NCBI GenBank assembly: GCA_020024555.1
Contig: JAHHTQ010000007.1
Coordinates: 8,728 to 72,727, forward strand
DNA from: Angelakisella sp.
GTDB taxonomy: Bacteria > Bacillota > Clostridia > Oscillospirales > Ruminococcaceae
Reading direction: 5' to 3'
DNA: 64,000 nucleotides
Part shown: positions 55,446 through 64,000 of the stretch, in pieces
Position numbering within the stretch: the stretch's first letter is position 1
How the letters are laid out: each line of letters starts with the position of its first letter
Translations under genes and position numbers: made by a program
Notes under the pieces: generated by a model
Databases searched by the model: none
What the model was told of the DNA's origin: nothing
The model's input: the letters and a program-made list of their open reading frames with translations, nothing else

Positions 55446-57137
55446 TTACATAACTTCCGGAGCTGTTACTTTTAGTATCGACAGTACGTTATTCAGTACG
55501 GTTTTTGCGGCAACGCAAAGCGCAAGACGAGGGTAAAGAATTTCGTCAGCCTCGTCTTTTATACGACAAGTTGTATAGAATTTGTGGAAAGCTGTTGCAA
55601 CTGTGCTTGCATAAGTGCTTATTTTTGCGGGGTCATAGTCTTTTGCAGATGTAACAATTACCTGCGGTAATTGCGCCAATGCGCGAATAAGCTCACGCTC
55701 GGACTCTGTGGAAAGAACATCGAATGCAGATGCGTCAAGTGTTTTTGGCTCTACTCCTGTAGCTTTCAGATTTTTAAGTATTGCGCAAATTCTTGCGTGC
55801 GCATATTGAACGTAGAAAACAGGATTTTTTGAGCTTTCCTCTACCGCAAGGTCTAGGTCGAAATCAAGTGTTGAACCGGGTTCACGCATTATAAAGAAAA
55901 ATCTTGCCGCGTCAAGCGGAACTTCATCAAGTAGATTTGTAAGTGTTATAGACTTACCTGAACGTTTACTCATTCTGTATGGCTCTCCGTCTTTTAACAG
56001 TCTTACAAGTTGCATCAGCACTATGTCAAGTTTGTTTCCGTCAAGACCAACTGCGTCCATAGCGCCTTTGAGTCTTGCCACATGGCCGTGGTGGTCAGCG
56101 CCCCATACGTTTATTACTTTGTCAAATTTTCTTACTGCAAATTTATTGTAGTGATATGCGATATCTGCTGCAAAATATGTTGGTAAACCGTTTGTACGAC
56201 GAAGAACTTCGTCTTTTTCCGCGCCAAACTCAGTAGCTTTGTACCAAACAGCGCCTTCTTTTTCGTATGCCAACCCTTTTTCCGTAAGTATATTTATTAC
56301 ATGGTTTACAGCATCAGGGTGTAGTGTGCTTTCTTTGAACCATACATCATACAAAATTCTGTATTTTTCAAGGTCTGTTTTAAGCTTATCTATATTTTTT
56401 GGCAGAGCGAAGTCAACAAGGGCTTTTTTGCGTGTTTCACTGTCGCAATTAAGATATTTGTCGCCGTTTTCTGCAATAAATGCTTTTGCGTGTTCTATTA
56501 TATCGTCACCGTGGTATGCGTCTTCCGGAAATTCCACAGCATCTTCACCTTTTAGCTGTTGAATATATCTTGCTTCAAGGGAAATACCGAATTTTTCTAT
56601 TTGGTTACCCGCATCGTTTATATAAAATTCACGTGTTGTGTCATAGCCTGCCCATATCAAACTTTCGGCAAGAACGTCACCGATAGCGCCGCCACGGGCA
56701 TTACCCATATGCATAGGCCCTGTTGGATTTGCCGATACGTATTCAACCATTACTTTTTGACCTTTGCCATAGTCACTTCTACCATAGTTTTCGGCTTTTT
56801 GCAAAACATCATCAAGCATTTGTGAGAACCAGTTTTTTGGCATAAATATATTTATAAATCCGGGGCCTGCGATTTCAATTTTGTCTGTTTCAACATCTTC
56901 TTTTGGAAAGTGTTTAACTATTGCTTCGGCAATTTTTACAGGCGCTGTTTTCAGGACTTTTACGTTTGCCATAGCTACGTTTGTTGCAAAGTCACCTTTT
57001 GTTATATCAGCGGGGACTTCGATTACAAAGTCATTTGTTTCGGCTTTTATTAAATCGCCTGAATTCATAGCACTGTTTAGCGCCTTCTCTATCGCATTAT
57101 GTAGATTTAGTTTTGTCTCTTCAAAAATACTTATCAT
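55446..57137 (-). CDS. argS: Arginyl-tRNA synthetase
   Basis: This 563-residue class I synthetase has the N-terminal Add1 domain, the HIGH-type motif GPMHMGNARGG, and YRMSKRSGKS at the KMSKS position. The DALR anticodon-binding domain is at the C-terminus. It lies 25 bases after the DUF1934 gene, the same pairing as ywiB-argS in Bacillus. Confidence 0.97.
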   Translation of the reverse strand: MISIFEETKLNLHNAIEKALNSAMNSGDLIKAETNDFVIEVPADITKGDFATNVAMANVKVLKTAPVKIAEAIVKHFPKEDVETDKIEIAGPGFINIFMPKNWFSQMLDDVLQKAENYGRSDYGKGQKVMVEYVSANPTGPMHMGNARGGAIGDVLAESLIWAGYDTTREFYINDAGNQIEKFGISLEARYIQQLKGEDAVEFPEDAYHGDDIIEHAKAFIAENGDKYLNCDSETRKKALVDFALPKNIDKLKTDLEKYRILYDVWFKESTLHPDAVNHVINILTEKGLAYEKEGAVWYKATEFGAEKDEVLRRTNGLPTYFAADIAYHYNKFAVRKFDKVINVWGADHHGHVARLKGAMDAVGLDGNKLDIVLMQLVRLLKDGEPYRMSKRSGKSITLTNLLDEVPLDAARFFFIMREPGSTLDFDLDLAVEESSKNPVFYVQYAHARICAILKNLKATGVEPKTLDASAFDVLSTESERELIRALAQLPQVIVTSAKDYDPAKISTYASTVATAFHKFYTTCRIKDEADEILYPRLALCVAAKTVLNNVLSILKVTAPEVM

Positions 57138-57162
57138 CTATTAATATCCTCTCATATTATTA

Positions 57163-57675
57163 TTAATTTTCTCTTTTAATTCTTATGTTGATAGAATTGG
57201 TACTGGCAAGCGCTGTATTTACATCAAGCGTATATGTAAACGCAAGTATGCCACCATCTTCATTTAAATCCGCTTTTATTTTACAACCTCTTACACCTAT
57301 TGTCAACATTCCGTATGGAGTACCGTAATTACATAAATGTCTTTTGTTTTTTTCAATTATTATTTGGGTTGAATTTTCGCCTGTTCTTTCCATAGTTATT
57401 CTTTCGTATTGCGGTTGATAGAGTATTGCCGATATGGAACCGTTAAAGCCTGTTGCCTCGGTCTCCTCATACTCTATATGATAGCCTTTTTCGTCAACAA
57501 AATATACGCCTTTTGTAACAAGGTCTATGTGCTGTTCTTCACCCTCGACAAGTTGCGCACTGTTGAGTTCTATCATTACGTTTTCTTCTATATACTCTTC
57601 GTCTTTTATATTATCGGTATTTTTAAGTCTTTCAATGGCGTCTTCTACTGTTTCGTTTGGTTTTTTATTGGGCAT
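57163..57675 (-). CDS. DUF1934 (YwiB-like) beta-barrel protein
   Basis: This 170-residue protein has a charged N-terminus (residues 1-35) and a DUF1934 beta-barrel domain with IEYEETEATGFNGSI, QIIIEKNKRHLCNYGTPYG and DLNEDGGILAFTYTLDVN. The family is calycin-like and of unknown function; its position before argS is conserved in Firmicutes. GGAGGTG precedes the ATG. Confidence 0.88.
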   Translation of the reverse strand: MPNKKPNETVEDAIERLKNTDNIKDEEYIEENVMIELNSAQLVEGEEQHIDLVTKGVYFVDEKGYHIEYEETEATGFNGSISAILYQPQYERITMERTGENSTQIIIEKNKRHLCNYGTPYGMLTIGVRGCKIKADLNEDGGILAFTYTLDVNTALASTNSINIRIKREN

Positions 57676-57694
57676 CGATACACCTCCGTTTTTT

Positions 57695-58039
57695 CTATAT
57701 TAATTTTAATTCTATACCAAGCACACCGCAGCTCTCTTGTTTTTCCTGTGAATAGTATATATCCATATCTTTGTGTGTCGCGGTTTTTATATTGTCATTT
57801 GTATATCCGCATTTCAGTAAATCGAGATTTTTGTACAGTTCTTCAAAAGAAGAAAAACGGCGCAAATCAACGACTTTACATTGTATGGTATCTTGATTGT
57901 TTTCCGTATTTGTAAATATAATGTCATCATTAATGTTTATCAGTTGCCTTTTTTCATCATTAAGCCTAAGTTCAATGGTTTTCAGTCCGCTTTTTATTAA
58001 CGAAAAAGGTTCGGGATTTAAATTCATACTGTGTGTCAT
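57695..58039 (-). CDS. ASCH-domain protein
   Basis: This 114-residue protein has an ASCH fold signature: a PFSLIKSGLKTIELRLNDEKR start, DDIIFTN, and CGVLGIELKLI at the end. ASCH proteins of this type are RNA-binding or hydrolyse N4-acetylcytidine (YqfB). Function here is open. It lies between murD and DUF1934 in one run of genes. The first ATG is used, with AGGAG 11 bases upstream. Confidence 0.85.
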   Translation of the reverse strand: MTHSMNLNPEPFSLIKSGLKTIELRLNDEKRQLININDDIIFTNTENNQDTIQCKVVDLRRFSSFEELYKNLDLLKCGYTNDNIKTATHKDMDIYYSQEKQESCGVLGIELKLI

Positions 58040-58054
58040 TAATTAAAAAAACTC

Positions 58055-59380
58055 CTATTCTCTGCAATACTCTTTGAATTTTTCGCCACGTTCCTCAAAG
58101 TTTTTAAAACAATCATAGCTTGCGGCAGCGGGGGAAAGTAAGCAAATTTTTCCTTTTTGCGTACATTCTTTGGCCATACCCACAGCGTCTTGCAGGTCTT
58201 GTGAAATCTTAATATTTTTAGTCATTCCGCTGTCTTTCATCATATCAAAAAGTCTGTTTTTGGTTTCACCCATAAGTATAATATTTTGCACATCACTGTC
58301 TTTTAAAAATTCAACAAGCGAAGTGTAGTCAATACCCCTATCCATACCGCCGATAAGCGCAGTATCTACATTTTTCAGTGTCTTAATCGCCTGAATTGCT
58401 GTATTGCACGCAGTTGATATCGAGTCATCGTAGTAGTCTATACCGTTAAAGTTTCCGACATATTCCAGTCTGTGCGGAAGTCCTGTAAAAGTCAAAAGAT
58501 GTTTTTTAAAGTCAGTATCGCTTATTCCGAGTATTCTGTTGCAAATAGCGTAGGCAATGGCTATATTGTATAGATTGTGTTCGCCTTTGAGTTTCGTATC
58601 AGCGTAAGATATATCAATTTTTTTATCATATACATATATATGGTCATCTCTTACATAAATATCCGCATAGTCTGTCAGTGAAGAAGTTATATATTTTTTC
58701 GGTGTTTCAAGTATTGATACGCTTTCCTTATTTATAATAGCGTAGTCATTTTCTTTTTGGAAACGGATAATATTGTTTTTGGCGCTTACATATTTTTCGT
58801 ATGTGCCATAGTGGTCAAGATGTTCTTCAAACGTATTCAGTATAACTGCAATATGCGGTGAGCCTGTCACAAATTCAAGTTGATGACACGACAATTCAAA
58901 AACAATCTTGGTATTGTCATCAATACTGTCAACCATATCAAGACAGGGTATACCTATATTGCCGACAAAGACAGTATTGTTGTCACAATTTTTGATTATG
59001 TGATACAGTAACGAAGAAGTCGTACTCTTGCCTTTTGTGCCTGTTATACCTATTATTTGACTGCCGTATACTTTAAAAAACACTTCTGTTTGTGATGTTA
59101 ATTTTTCTCTCTTTACATCTACATCGAGTACGGCTATTCCCGGACTTTTAAATATTAAGTCAAATTCATTTAGTTTATGTTTACATTCATCAAAAGGAAT
59201 AAATACAGTGTTTGTATAATTTGATATGTCGAGACAGCGGTTATCGGTTATAAAAAGCTCTGCATTGGGGTTTAGTCTGCGGATTAATTTGTATGTGGAT
59301 ATACCTTCCCGTCCCATACCCCATATCAATATTTTTTTGTTATTAATATATTCTGATATTATATTTAGTTTACTGTTCAT
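58055..59380 (-). CDS. murD: UDP-MurNAc-L-alanine--glutamate ligase, MurD (MurD2-like)
   Basis: This 441-residue Mur ligase has an N-terminal UDP-binding domain, the ATP P-loop GITGTKGKSTT (about residue 113), and the C-terminal LLSPAAASYDCFKNFEERG. Where ordinary MurD has DSKAT, whose Lys helps hold D-Glu, this protein has DSIST. Its start overlaps the murL gene by 11 bases. MurL makes D-Glu from L-Glu after ligation, so this MurD probably attaches L-Glu, as MurD2 of Xanthomonas does. That substrate is inferred. Confidence 0.9.
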   Translation of the reverse strand: MNSKLNIISEYINNKKILIWGMGREGISTYKLIRRLNPNAELFITDNRCLDISNYTNTVFIPFDECKHKLNEFDLIFKSPGIAVLDVDVKREKLTSQTEVFFKVYGSQIIGITGTKGKSTTSSLLYHIIKNCDNNTVFVGNIGIPCLDMVDSIDDNTKIVFELSCHQLEFVTGSPHIAVILNTFEEHLDHYGTYEKYVSAKNNIIRFQKENDYAIINKESVSILETPKKYITSSLTDYADIYVRDDHIYVYDKKIDISYADTKLKGEHNLYNIAIAYAICNRILGISDTDFKKHLLTFTGLPHRLEYVGNFNGIDYYDDSISTACNTAIQAIKTLKNVDTALIGGMDRGIDYTSLVEFLKDSDVQNIILMGETKNRLFDMMKDSGMTKNIKISQDLQDAVGMAKECTQKGKICLLSPAAASYDCFKNFEERGEKFKEYCRE

Positions 59381-60752
59381 TTAAAGAAATCACCTTTATT
59401 TCTTTTTTTAATATTTCATCAAACTCTTTTGGCAAAGAATTTTTTGTGTCATAATATTCGTTTATATTATACGTTTTTGCTGTATTAATATCTATATTAA
59501 AATATGATATATAGTAATCAAGAAGTTTAGGCAGCTTTTCGTTATCTTTATTCAGCCTTTTATATAGCGTATTCAGCGCGACTTTCGCTTCCGATTGACT
59601 ACCAACACATTCAAAAGGCTTGTCTTTTTGTATTCCTATAAGTTGTTCAAAAGTTGATTTTAAACTTTCTTTATCAAGCAGATTTTCAGAAAAAATATCT
59701 GTCATTTTCTGTGTGCTCAAAAAAGGTGACAGTATTATATATACAAACAGACATTTTGCGCAGTCACAGCACCATAGATCTTTTTTACTGCCTTTGTTGC
59801 AACTTCGGAAAATATTGTGGAACTGCGGATATTTTGAAAATATATGCGCAATTTGTATTTCTTCCAGCGGACGCAGAAAGCTGAAATATTCCACCCCGCA
59901 ACCGATAAAGTTTTTAACATAATAGATGAAGTCCTGTTCAAATTCGTAGCTTTTTGAGTATTGATGATTTACAGCGCTGTCCGCAACGGTCGACTCGTTT
60001 GCGCTGCTTTCGTTTGACAGTACTATATATTTTTTACCTAAAATATATGCTTGCAAAAGTGAGGAAAAAGCAACGATTGAAGAAAAAGGTGTATGTCCGT
60101 TCAAAAAGCCTTCCTTATTGAGTTGTAACATATTTTTGTCAAGTGTTCTATATGCGCAAATTTGTTGTTCTTCGGTAAAATTGGCTGTTTCCATAGCTTT
60201 TTTTGAAGACGGACGGTTGTTTATCATATAGCAAACATTGTCTTTTACACTGTCTTTGAGCAACGCGAGGGTAACATCTGAGTCTTTTCCCCCACCTATC
60301 GGAATAAGGCTACCTTTTAATGTAGGTAAATATTCATCTGTATAAGTATTATTGACAATATGGTTTGAAGATATTGTCATAAAGTCATCAAAAGATGGAG
60401 TGATATTATTTATATAGAAAAATTCACCCAAACCGTTAAAGTATAATTTTTTCCACCATTCTGCCTGTCGGTTGTCAATATCGCCGCACTCAACGATAAC
60501 ATTTTGCGGGCAGGCAATTTTCCAGTAACTTACAAGTTCGGTCATACCAAGTGAAAATATGATTTTATTTATTATTCTGTCATTTTTAAGCATTACATTG
60601 CTGTTTTTCTTAAATTTCCATATTGGAGCAAATTCCGATAGTCCGTCTATTTTAAAATGATATTCGATATTTAATTCGTTACTGTCTTCACTGACAGTAT
60701 AACCGCTGTATACAAAAGTCTTATATTTTTCACGTAACTCATAATAATTCAT
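59370..60752 (-). CDS. murL: UDP-MurNAc-L-Ala-L-Glu epimerase (MurL)
   Basis: This 460-residue protein matches the MurL family found beside MurD2 in Xanthomonas. It has an N-terminal region with WKIACPQNV, a PP-loop-like IPIGGGKDSDVTLALL (about residues 150-165), NESSANESTVADSAVNHQYSKS split by short gaps, and a Cys-rich DLWCCDCAKCLF segment near residue 330. MurL inverts the terminal L-Glu of UDP-MurNAc-L-Ala-L-Glu to D-Glu in an ATP-dependent reaction. The gene overlaps murD by 11 bases and lies 34 bases after ddl, so these form one cell-wall operon. Confidence 0.88.
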   Translation of the reverse strand: MNYYELREKYKTFVYSGYTVSEDSNELNIEYHFKIDGLSEFAPIWKFKKNSNVMLKNDRIINKIIFSLGMTELVSYWKIACPQNVIVECGDIDNRQAEWWKKLYFNGLGEFFYINNITPSFDDFMTISSNHIVNNTYTDEYLPTLKGSLIPIGGGKDSDVTLALLKDSVKDNVCYMINNRPSSKKAMETANFTEEQQICAYRTLDKNMLQLNKEGFLNGHTPFSSIVAFSSLLQAYILGKKYIVLSNESSANESTVADSAVNHQYSKSYEFEQDFIYYVKNFIGCGVEYFSFLRPLEEIQIAHIFSKYPQFHNIFRSCNKGSKKDLWCCDCAKCLFVYIILSPFLSTQKMTDIFSENLLDKESLKSTFEQLIGIQKDKPFECVGSQSEAKVALNTLYKRLNKDNEKLPKLLDYYISYFNIDINTAKTYNINEYYDTKNSLPKEFDEILKKEIKVISLNEQ

Positions 60753-60786
60753 TATATACTGTCAAGTCCTTTCGATAGCTTTGGTA

Positions 60787-61830
60787 TTATTTGGCTAAAT
60801 CTATCAATTTTGTTATAATTTCGCTGTACTCCATACCGGAAGTCATAGCAAGTTTCGGATACATACTTATACTTGTAAATCCGGGTAGGGTATTTATTTC
60901 ATTCAAGATAATACCGTTATTTGTTACAAAGAAATCTACACGGGAAAGTCCCTTGCAACCCATAGCTTTGTATGCTTTTACGGCATATTCACGAACAGCC
61001 AAAACCTTATCTTCACTTATTCTTGCAGGAATATGAAGCTTTGTTGTATTGTCTTTGTATTTACCTTCGTAGTCGTATACATCACGCAGTGGTTCAACTT
61101 CGCCCAATGTTTCAAAAGCAATCGGCTGTTCGTTACCCATAACGGCGCATTCTATTTCAGCTCCGACTATTGTTTCTTCTATTATTACCTTTTTGTCTTC
61201 GTTAAACGCATCTTTTAGGCATTTTTTCAAGTCTTCTTTATTGTACGCTTTGCCTACGCCAACCGATGAACCCGAATTTGCAGGTTTTATGAACACAGGA
61301 TAGTTAAGTTTTTCTTTTATATCATTATCTATTATATTTATATCACTGCTTGGATATACTGTTATCCATTTTGAATTTGGTATGTTATTGGCAGTAAGAA
61401 TTATCTTTGTTATGTCTTTATCCATACAGTTTGCGCTGCTTATTAGGTCACAACCGACAAAGGGTATACCGCTAAGCTGAAATAGTCCTTGGATTGTGCC
61501 GTCTTCACCGTTTTTTCCATGTAGTACCGGAAAGATAACATCAACTTTTTCTGTTATCCATTCATTATTTTTGTTTATCAAAAATCCATGATGTCTTTTA
61601 TCGGGAGACAATATACAGTCAAAGAGATTTTCTTTATCGTCTTGCCACTCACCGTCTTTTATGTTTTTTATATCACCTGTGTAGTTGTACCATTCGCCGT
61701 TTTTTGTTATTCCGACAACGATATATTCAATTTCGTTTGTGTTTACATTATTGAGTATTGACGTTACAGAAATTCTTGAAACCTCGTGTTCGCTGGATAC
61801 TCCGCCAAAAATAAAAGCTACCTTTTTCAT
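60787..61830 (-). CDS. ddl: D-alanine--D-alanine ligase
   Basis: This 347-residue ATP-grasp enzyme makes D-Ala-D-Ala for the peptidoglycan stem. It begins KKVAFIFGGVSSEHEVS, with VFPVLHGKNGEDGT, the ATP-grasp PVFIKPANSGSSVGVGKA, and LNEINTLPGFTSISMYPKL. The lid region holds a Tyr-type DYEGKY segment, usual for D-Ala rather than D-lactate specificity. The ATG at 61830 is used; a TTG two codons upstream is closer to the AGGAG but less likely. It heads the run ddl-murL-murD-ASCH-DUF1934-argS. Confidence 0.94.
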   Translation of the reverse strand: MKKVAFIFGGVSSEHEVSRISVTSILNNVNTNEIEYIVVGITKNGEWYNYTGDIKNIKDGEWQDDKENLFDCILSPDKRHHGFLINKNNEWITEKVDVIFPVLHGKNGEDGTIQGLFQLSGIPFVGCDLISSANCMDKDITKIILTANNIPNSKWITVYPSSDINIIDNDIKEKLNYPVFIKPANSGSSVGVGKAYNKEDLKKCLKDAFNEDKKVIIEETIVGAEIECAVMGNEQPIAFETLGEVEPLRDVYDYEGKYKDNTTKLHIPARISEDKVLAVREYAVKAYKAMGCKGLSRVDFFVTNNGIILNEINTLPGFTSISMYPKLAMTSGMEYSEIITKLIDLAK

Positions 61831-62201
61831 ACGCAAAAAACTCCTAATATGTTTAAGATATATTTAATACTATATTCTAAAATAATATAATAACATACTA
61901 TTCTTATTTATGCAATTATAAGAAATAAATAACACTTATTTTTAATTAAATAAGTATTATAAATATTGATTTATAAGTTATTTTAATTCAAATATTTAAT
62001 TTTATAGTAGTATATTTATAATTTATTGCGATATTGTGTTGAAAAAACTAACATATTATGCTATAATAATTTTAATTACTGTAAATTAAAGTTAAACTGC
62101 TTGACTATTTGTAGTTTTAATTAAAATATTGTTTAATTATTTGTATATTTACCGTATTTTTGCTTTTGTTTTCAGTTCTACATTTTGAAAGGAGATTTTA
62201 T
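61831..62201. other. Divergent intergenic region between ddl and the chemoreceptor
   Basis: AT-rich, no gene. A promoter for the chemoreceptor is TTGAAA at 62039-62044 and TATAAT at 62062-62067 (17-base spacer). That would leave a leader of about 125 bases without a fold I recognise. Confidence 0.5.
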
Positions 62202-63917
62202 ATGAAAAAAGTTATGAAAAAAAGCACAAAATCGAAAGGTTTAGGTGCATCAAGTATTGCTGTGCTTATTCTTTGTGTTATAAGTATTTTTACAATAAAA
62301 TACTACAATGATGAAATTTTCAATGCTATGGGGTATCAAACAAATTTAAATATCTATTTAAGAAATTTTGAAGATGCGTCTAAATTACTTACAGAAGAAG
62401 TAAGAGCCTATGCGACAACAGGTAACAGAAAACATTATGACAACTATATGAAAGAAGTCAATGTTGACGATAATCGTGGTAAAATGGTTGCAAAAATGAA
62501 AGAGACGGGTCTTAACAGTAAAGAAATATCTTTGATTGATAACTTTTTCAGCGTTTCCAACAGACTTGTGCCAATGGAAAAGAGGGCTATTACACTTGCG
62601 GAAAACGGGGATCTTGCAGGGGCAACCGCTATTGTTTATGGTGGTGATTATGAAAAAGGTATTGAGGATATAAAATCGACAATAGCTGAACTGTCATTAT
62701 CTATAAAGAAACGTACGAACGAATTAGTTAAAAATAAATATAATAAATTGTATTTATTTTTATATGTATCATATATTTGTATATTCCTAGAATTTGTTGC
62801 GCAAATATGTTATTTTATATTTATAAGAAGAGCAATGCTAAATCCTATGGCTAAAATTCAGAAGAAGATGTTGGATTTTGCAAACGGAAAACTCGATAGC
62901 AAATTTGATTTACAGGAAGATACATCAGAAGTGGGTCAAACTGCAAAAGCTATAAACGATATGCAAAAATATCAGATGGAAATTATCAGTGACATTAAGT
63001 ATTTGCTAAATGCAATGGCAGACGGTAATTTTGCGGTTAAAACAACTTGTGAGCAAAACTATATAGGTGACTATAAAGAAATATTGCTTGCGTTGAGACA
63101 AATAAACCAAAAATTAAGCTATACTTTATCGGAAATCGGTGTTGTAGCCGAGCAGGTTGAAGTAGGTTCTACACAAGTATCCGACGCGGCTCAGGGACTT
63201 GCGCAAGGCGCAACGGAACAGGCGTCAACAATAGAAGAACTGAATGCCACAGTTGAAACAGTATCAAATCAAATGCAACAGACAGCGCTGGAAACAGACA
63301 GGGCAGCAGGACTTGTGGTAGAGGCTGAAAATTCACTGAACAGAAGTATAGAAGAAATGAACATGATGGCAGAAGCTATGAAAAATATCGAGAATAAGGC
63401 GAACGATATAGGTAAAATTATTAAAACTATTGATGACATAGCTTTCCAAACAAATATACTTGCGCTGAATGCCGCAGTAGAGGCAGCAAGAGCGGGTGTT
63501 GCGGGTAAAGGATTTGCGGTTGTTGCCGATGAGGTGCGTAATCTTGCCCAAAAATCCGCAGAGGCGGCAAAAAATACAACTACACTTATCGATGAAGCAG
63601 TTATGGCTGTTACAAACGGCGCAAAGATAGTGGACACAACACAAGAAGCAGTTGTATCGGTTGTTGAAAGTACGAAGAAAGTAAGCGAAATAGTATTTAA
63701 TATAAAGAAATCTTCAAATGAAGAGGCTCAATCAGCAATTGAAATATCACAAAATGTAGATCAGATATCGGCTGTTGTTCAAACAAACAGCGCAACTTCC
63801 CAACAGACAGCCGCATCAAGCGAGGAATTGTCTTCACAGGCAAATATGCTTAAATCACTTGTTATGCAGTTCAATTTGCGTAAAGATGTTACAAATGATT
63901 CCTTTGATAATATATAA
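62202..63917 (+). CDS. Methyl-accepting chemotaxis protein
   Basis: This 571-residue receptor starts at ATG 62202, with AAAGGAG upstream. A first transmembrane helix (about residues 18-36) is followed by a helical sensing domain of about 140 residues, a second helix (about 180-205), a HAMP-like segment, and the signalling coiled coil with the tip QTNILALNAAVEAARAG. Two methylation-helix regions are visible on either side. The ligand is unknown. A terminator follows at 63930-63974. It implies that the organism is motile or has a chemosensory pathway. Confidence 0.92.
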   Translation: MKKVMKKSTKSKGLGASSIAVLILCVISIFTIKYYNDEIFNAMGYQTNLNIYLRNFEDASKLLTEEVRAYATTGNRKHYDNYMKEVNVDDNRGKMVAKMKETGLNSKEISLIDNFFSVSNRLVPMEKRAITLAENGDLAGATAIVYGGDYEKGIEDIKSTIAELSLSIKKRTNELVKNKYNKLYLFLYVSYICIFLEFVAQICYFIFIRRAMLNPMAKIQKKMLDFANGKLDSKFDLQEDTSEVGQTAKAINDMQKYQMEIISDIKYLLNAMADGNFAVKTTCEQNYIGDYKEILLALRQINQKLSYTLSEIGVVAEQVEVGSTQVSDAAQGLAQGATEQASTIEELNATVETVSNQMQQTALETDRAAGLVVEAENSLNRSIEEMNMMAEAMKNIENKANDIGKIIKTIDDIAFQTNILALNAAVEAARAGVAGKGFAVVADEVRNLAQKSAEAAKNTTTLIDEAVMAVTNGAKIVDTTQEAVVSVVESTKKVSEIVFNIKKSSNEEAQSAIEISQNVDQISAVVQTNSATSQQTAASSEELSSQANMLKSLVMQFNLRKDVTNDSFDNI

Positions 63918-63929
63918 GTGAAATATAAA

Positions 63930-63974
63930 AATAGTTTAGATTACATTATTTGATAATCTAAACTATTTTTTGTT
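63930..63974 (+). terminator. Terminator of the chemoreceptor gene
   Basis: AAATAGTTTAGATTA and TAATCTAAACTATTT form a 15-pair stem, followed by TTTGTT. Confidence 0.85.
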
Positions 63975-64000
63975 ATATTTTTATTAATAATATTTATTAT

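Overview
The window (about 33% G+C by eye) comes from a low-GC Gram-positive bacterium, most likely class Clostridia. The support is a PolC-type replicase, HrcA/CIRCE control of dnaK, a DUF4364-like regulator, a LytTR + LiaF-like pair, strong AGGAGG ribosome binding sites with frequent TTG starts, and a ywiB-like gene beside argS. An IdeS-like secreted protease, GH31 and heparinase-type enzymes and an exported flavin reductase suggest an anaerobe living with an animal host. No rRNA, tRNA, CRISPR array, transposase or prophage was seen.

Layout. 1-3.2 kb: a large cell-surface protein (5' end outside the window) with an IdeS/Mac-type (C66) cysteine protease domain, a stalk of bacterial Ig-like repeats and a C-terminal membrane anchor. 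3.4-6.2 kb: a small anchored protein and a GH31 alpha-glucosidase. 6.3-8.9 kb: a heavy-metal efflux operon (CadC-like repressor, separate HMA metallochaperone, P1B ATPase) behind a striking operator. 9.3-11.3 kb: a heparinase II/III-like lyase with three operator-like palindromes upstream. 11.5-16.5 kb: hrcA-grpE-dnaK-dnaJ with CIRCE. 16.5-27.9 kb: LytTR/LiaF-like envelope response pair, a Cys/Gly-rich mini-protein, a ClpC-like ATPase with a shortened linker, prfC, secD-secF, an amino-acid permease, an HPr-like protein without the phospho-histidine, and a lipoprotein. 28-35 kb: rnhA, glpK, true HPr, a heterodimeric ABC exporter. 35-46 kb (minus strand): DegV, PolC, CPBP protease, IspG, an FAD/FMN lipoprotein reductase, CysS. 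46-49 kb: DUF4364-like regulator, VTT membrane protein, family-4 uracil-DNA glycosylase, small P-loop kinase. 49-62 kb (minus strand): a degenerate CinA, ThiI with its cysteine desulfurase, an SDR, an RluA-type pseudouridine synthase, ArgS, DUF1934, ASCH, MurD, MurL and Ddl. 62-64 kb: a chemotaxis receptor.

Most notable: (1) MurL overlapping a MurD that lacks the usual DSKAT lysine, with Ddl upstream, which suggests the L-Glu-ligation-then-epimerisation route to the peptidoglycan stem; (2) PolC that lacks the 3'-5' exonuclease domain normally inserted in its PHP region; (3) an IdeS-like protease with intact Cys/His/Asp residues outside Streptococcus; (4) a family of short, hairpin-rich, transposase-less elements (four copies) with CAG...TGTCAAAAAA terminal inverted repeats, three of them bordered by unusually long direct repeats of 21 to 34 bp that in two cases duplicate a whole terminator hairpin.
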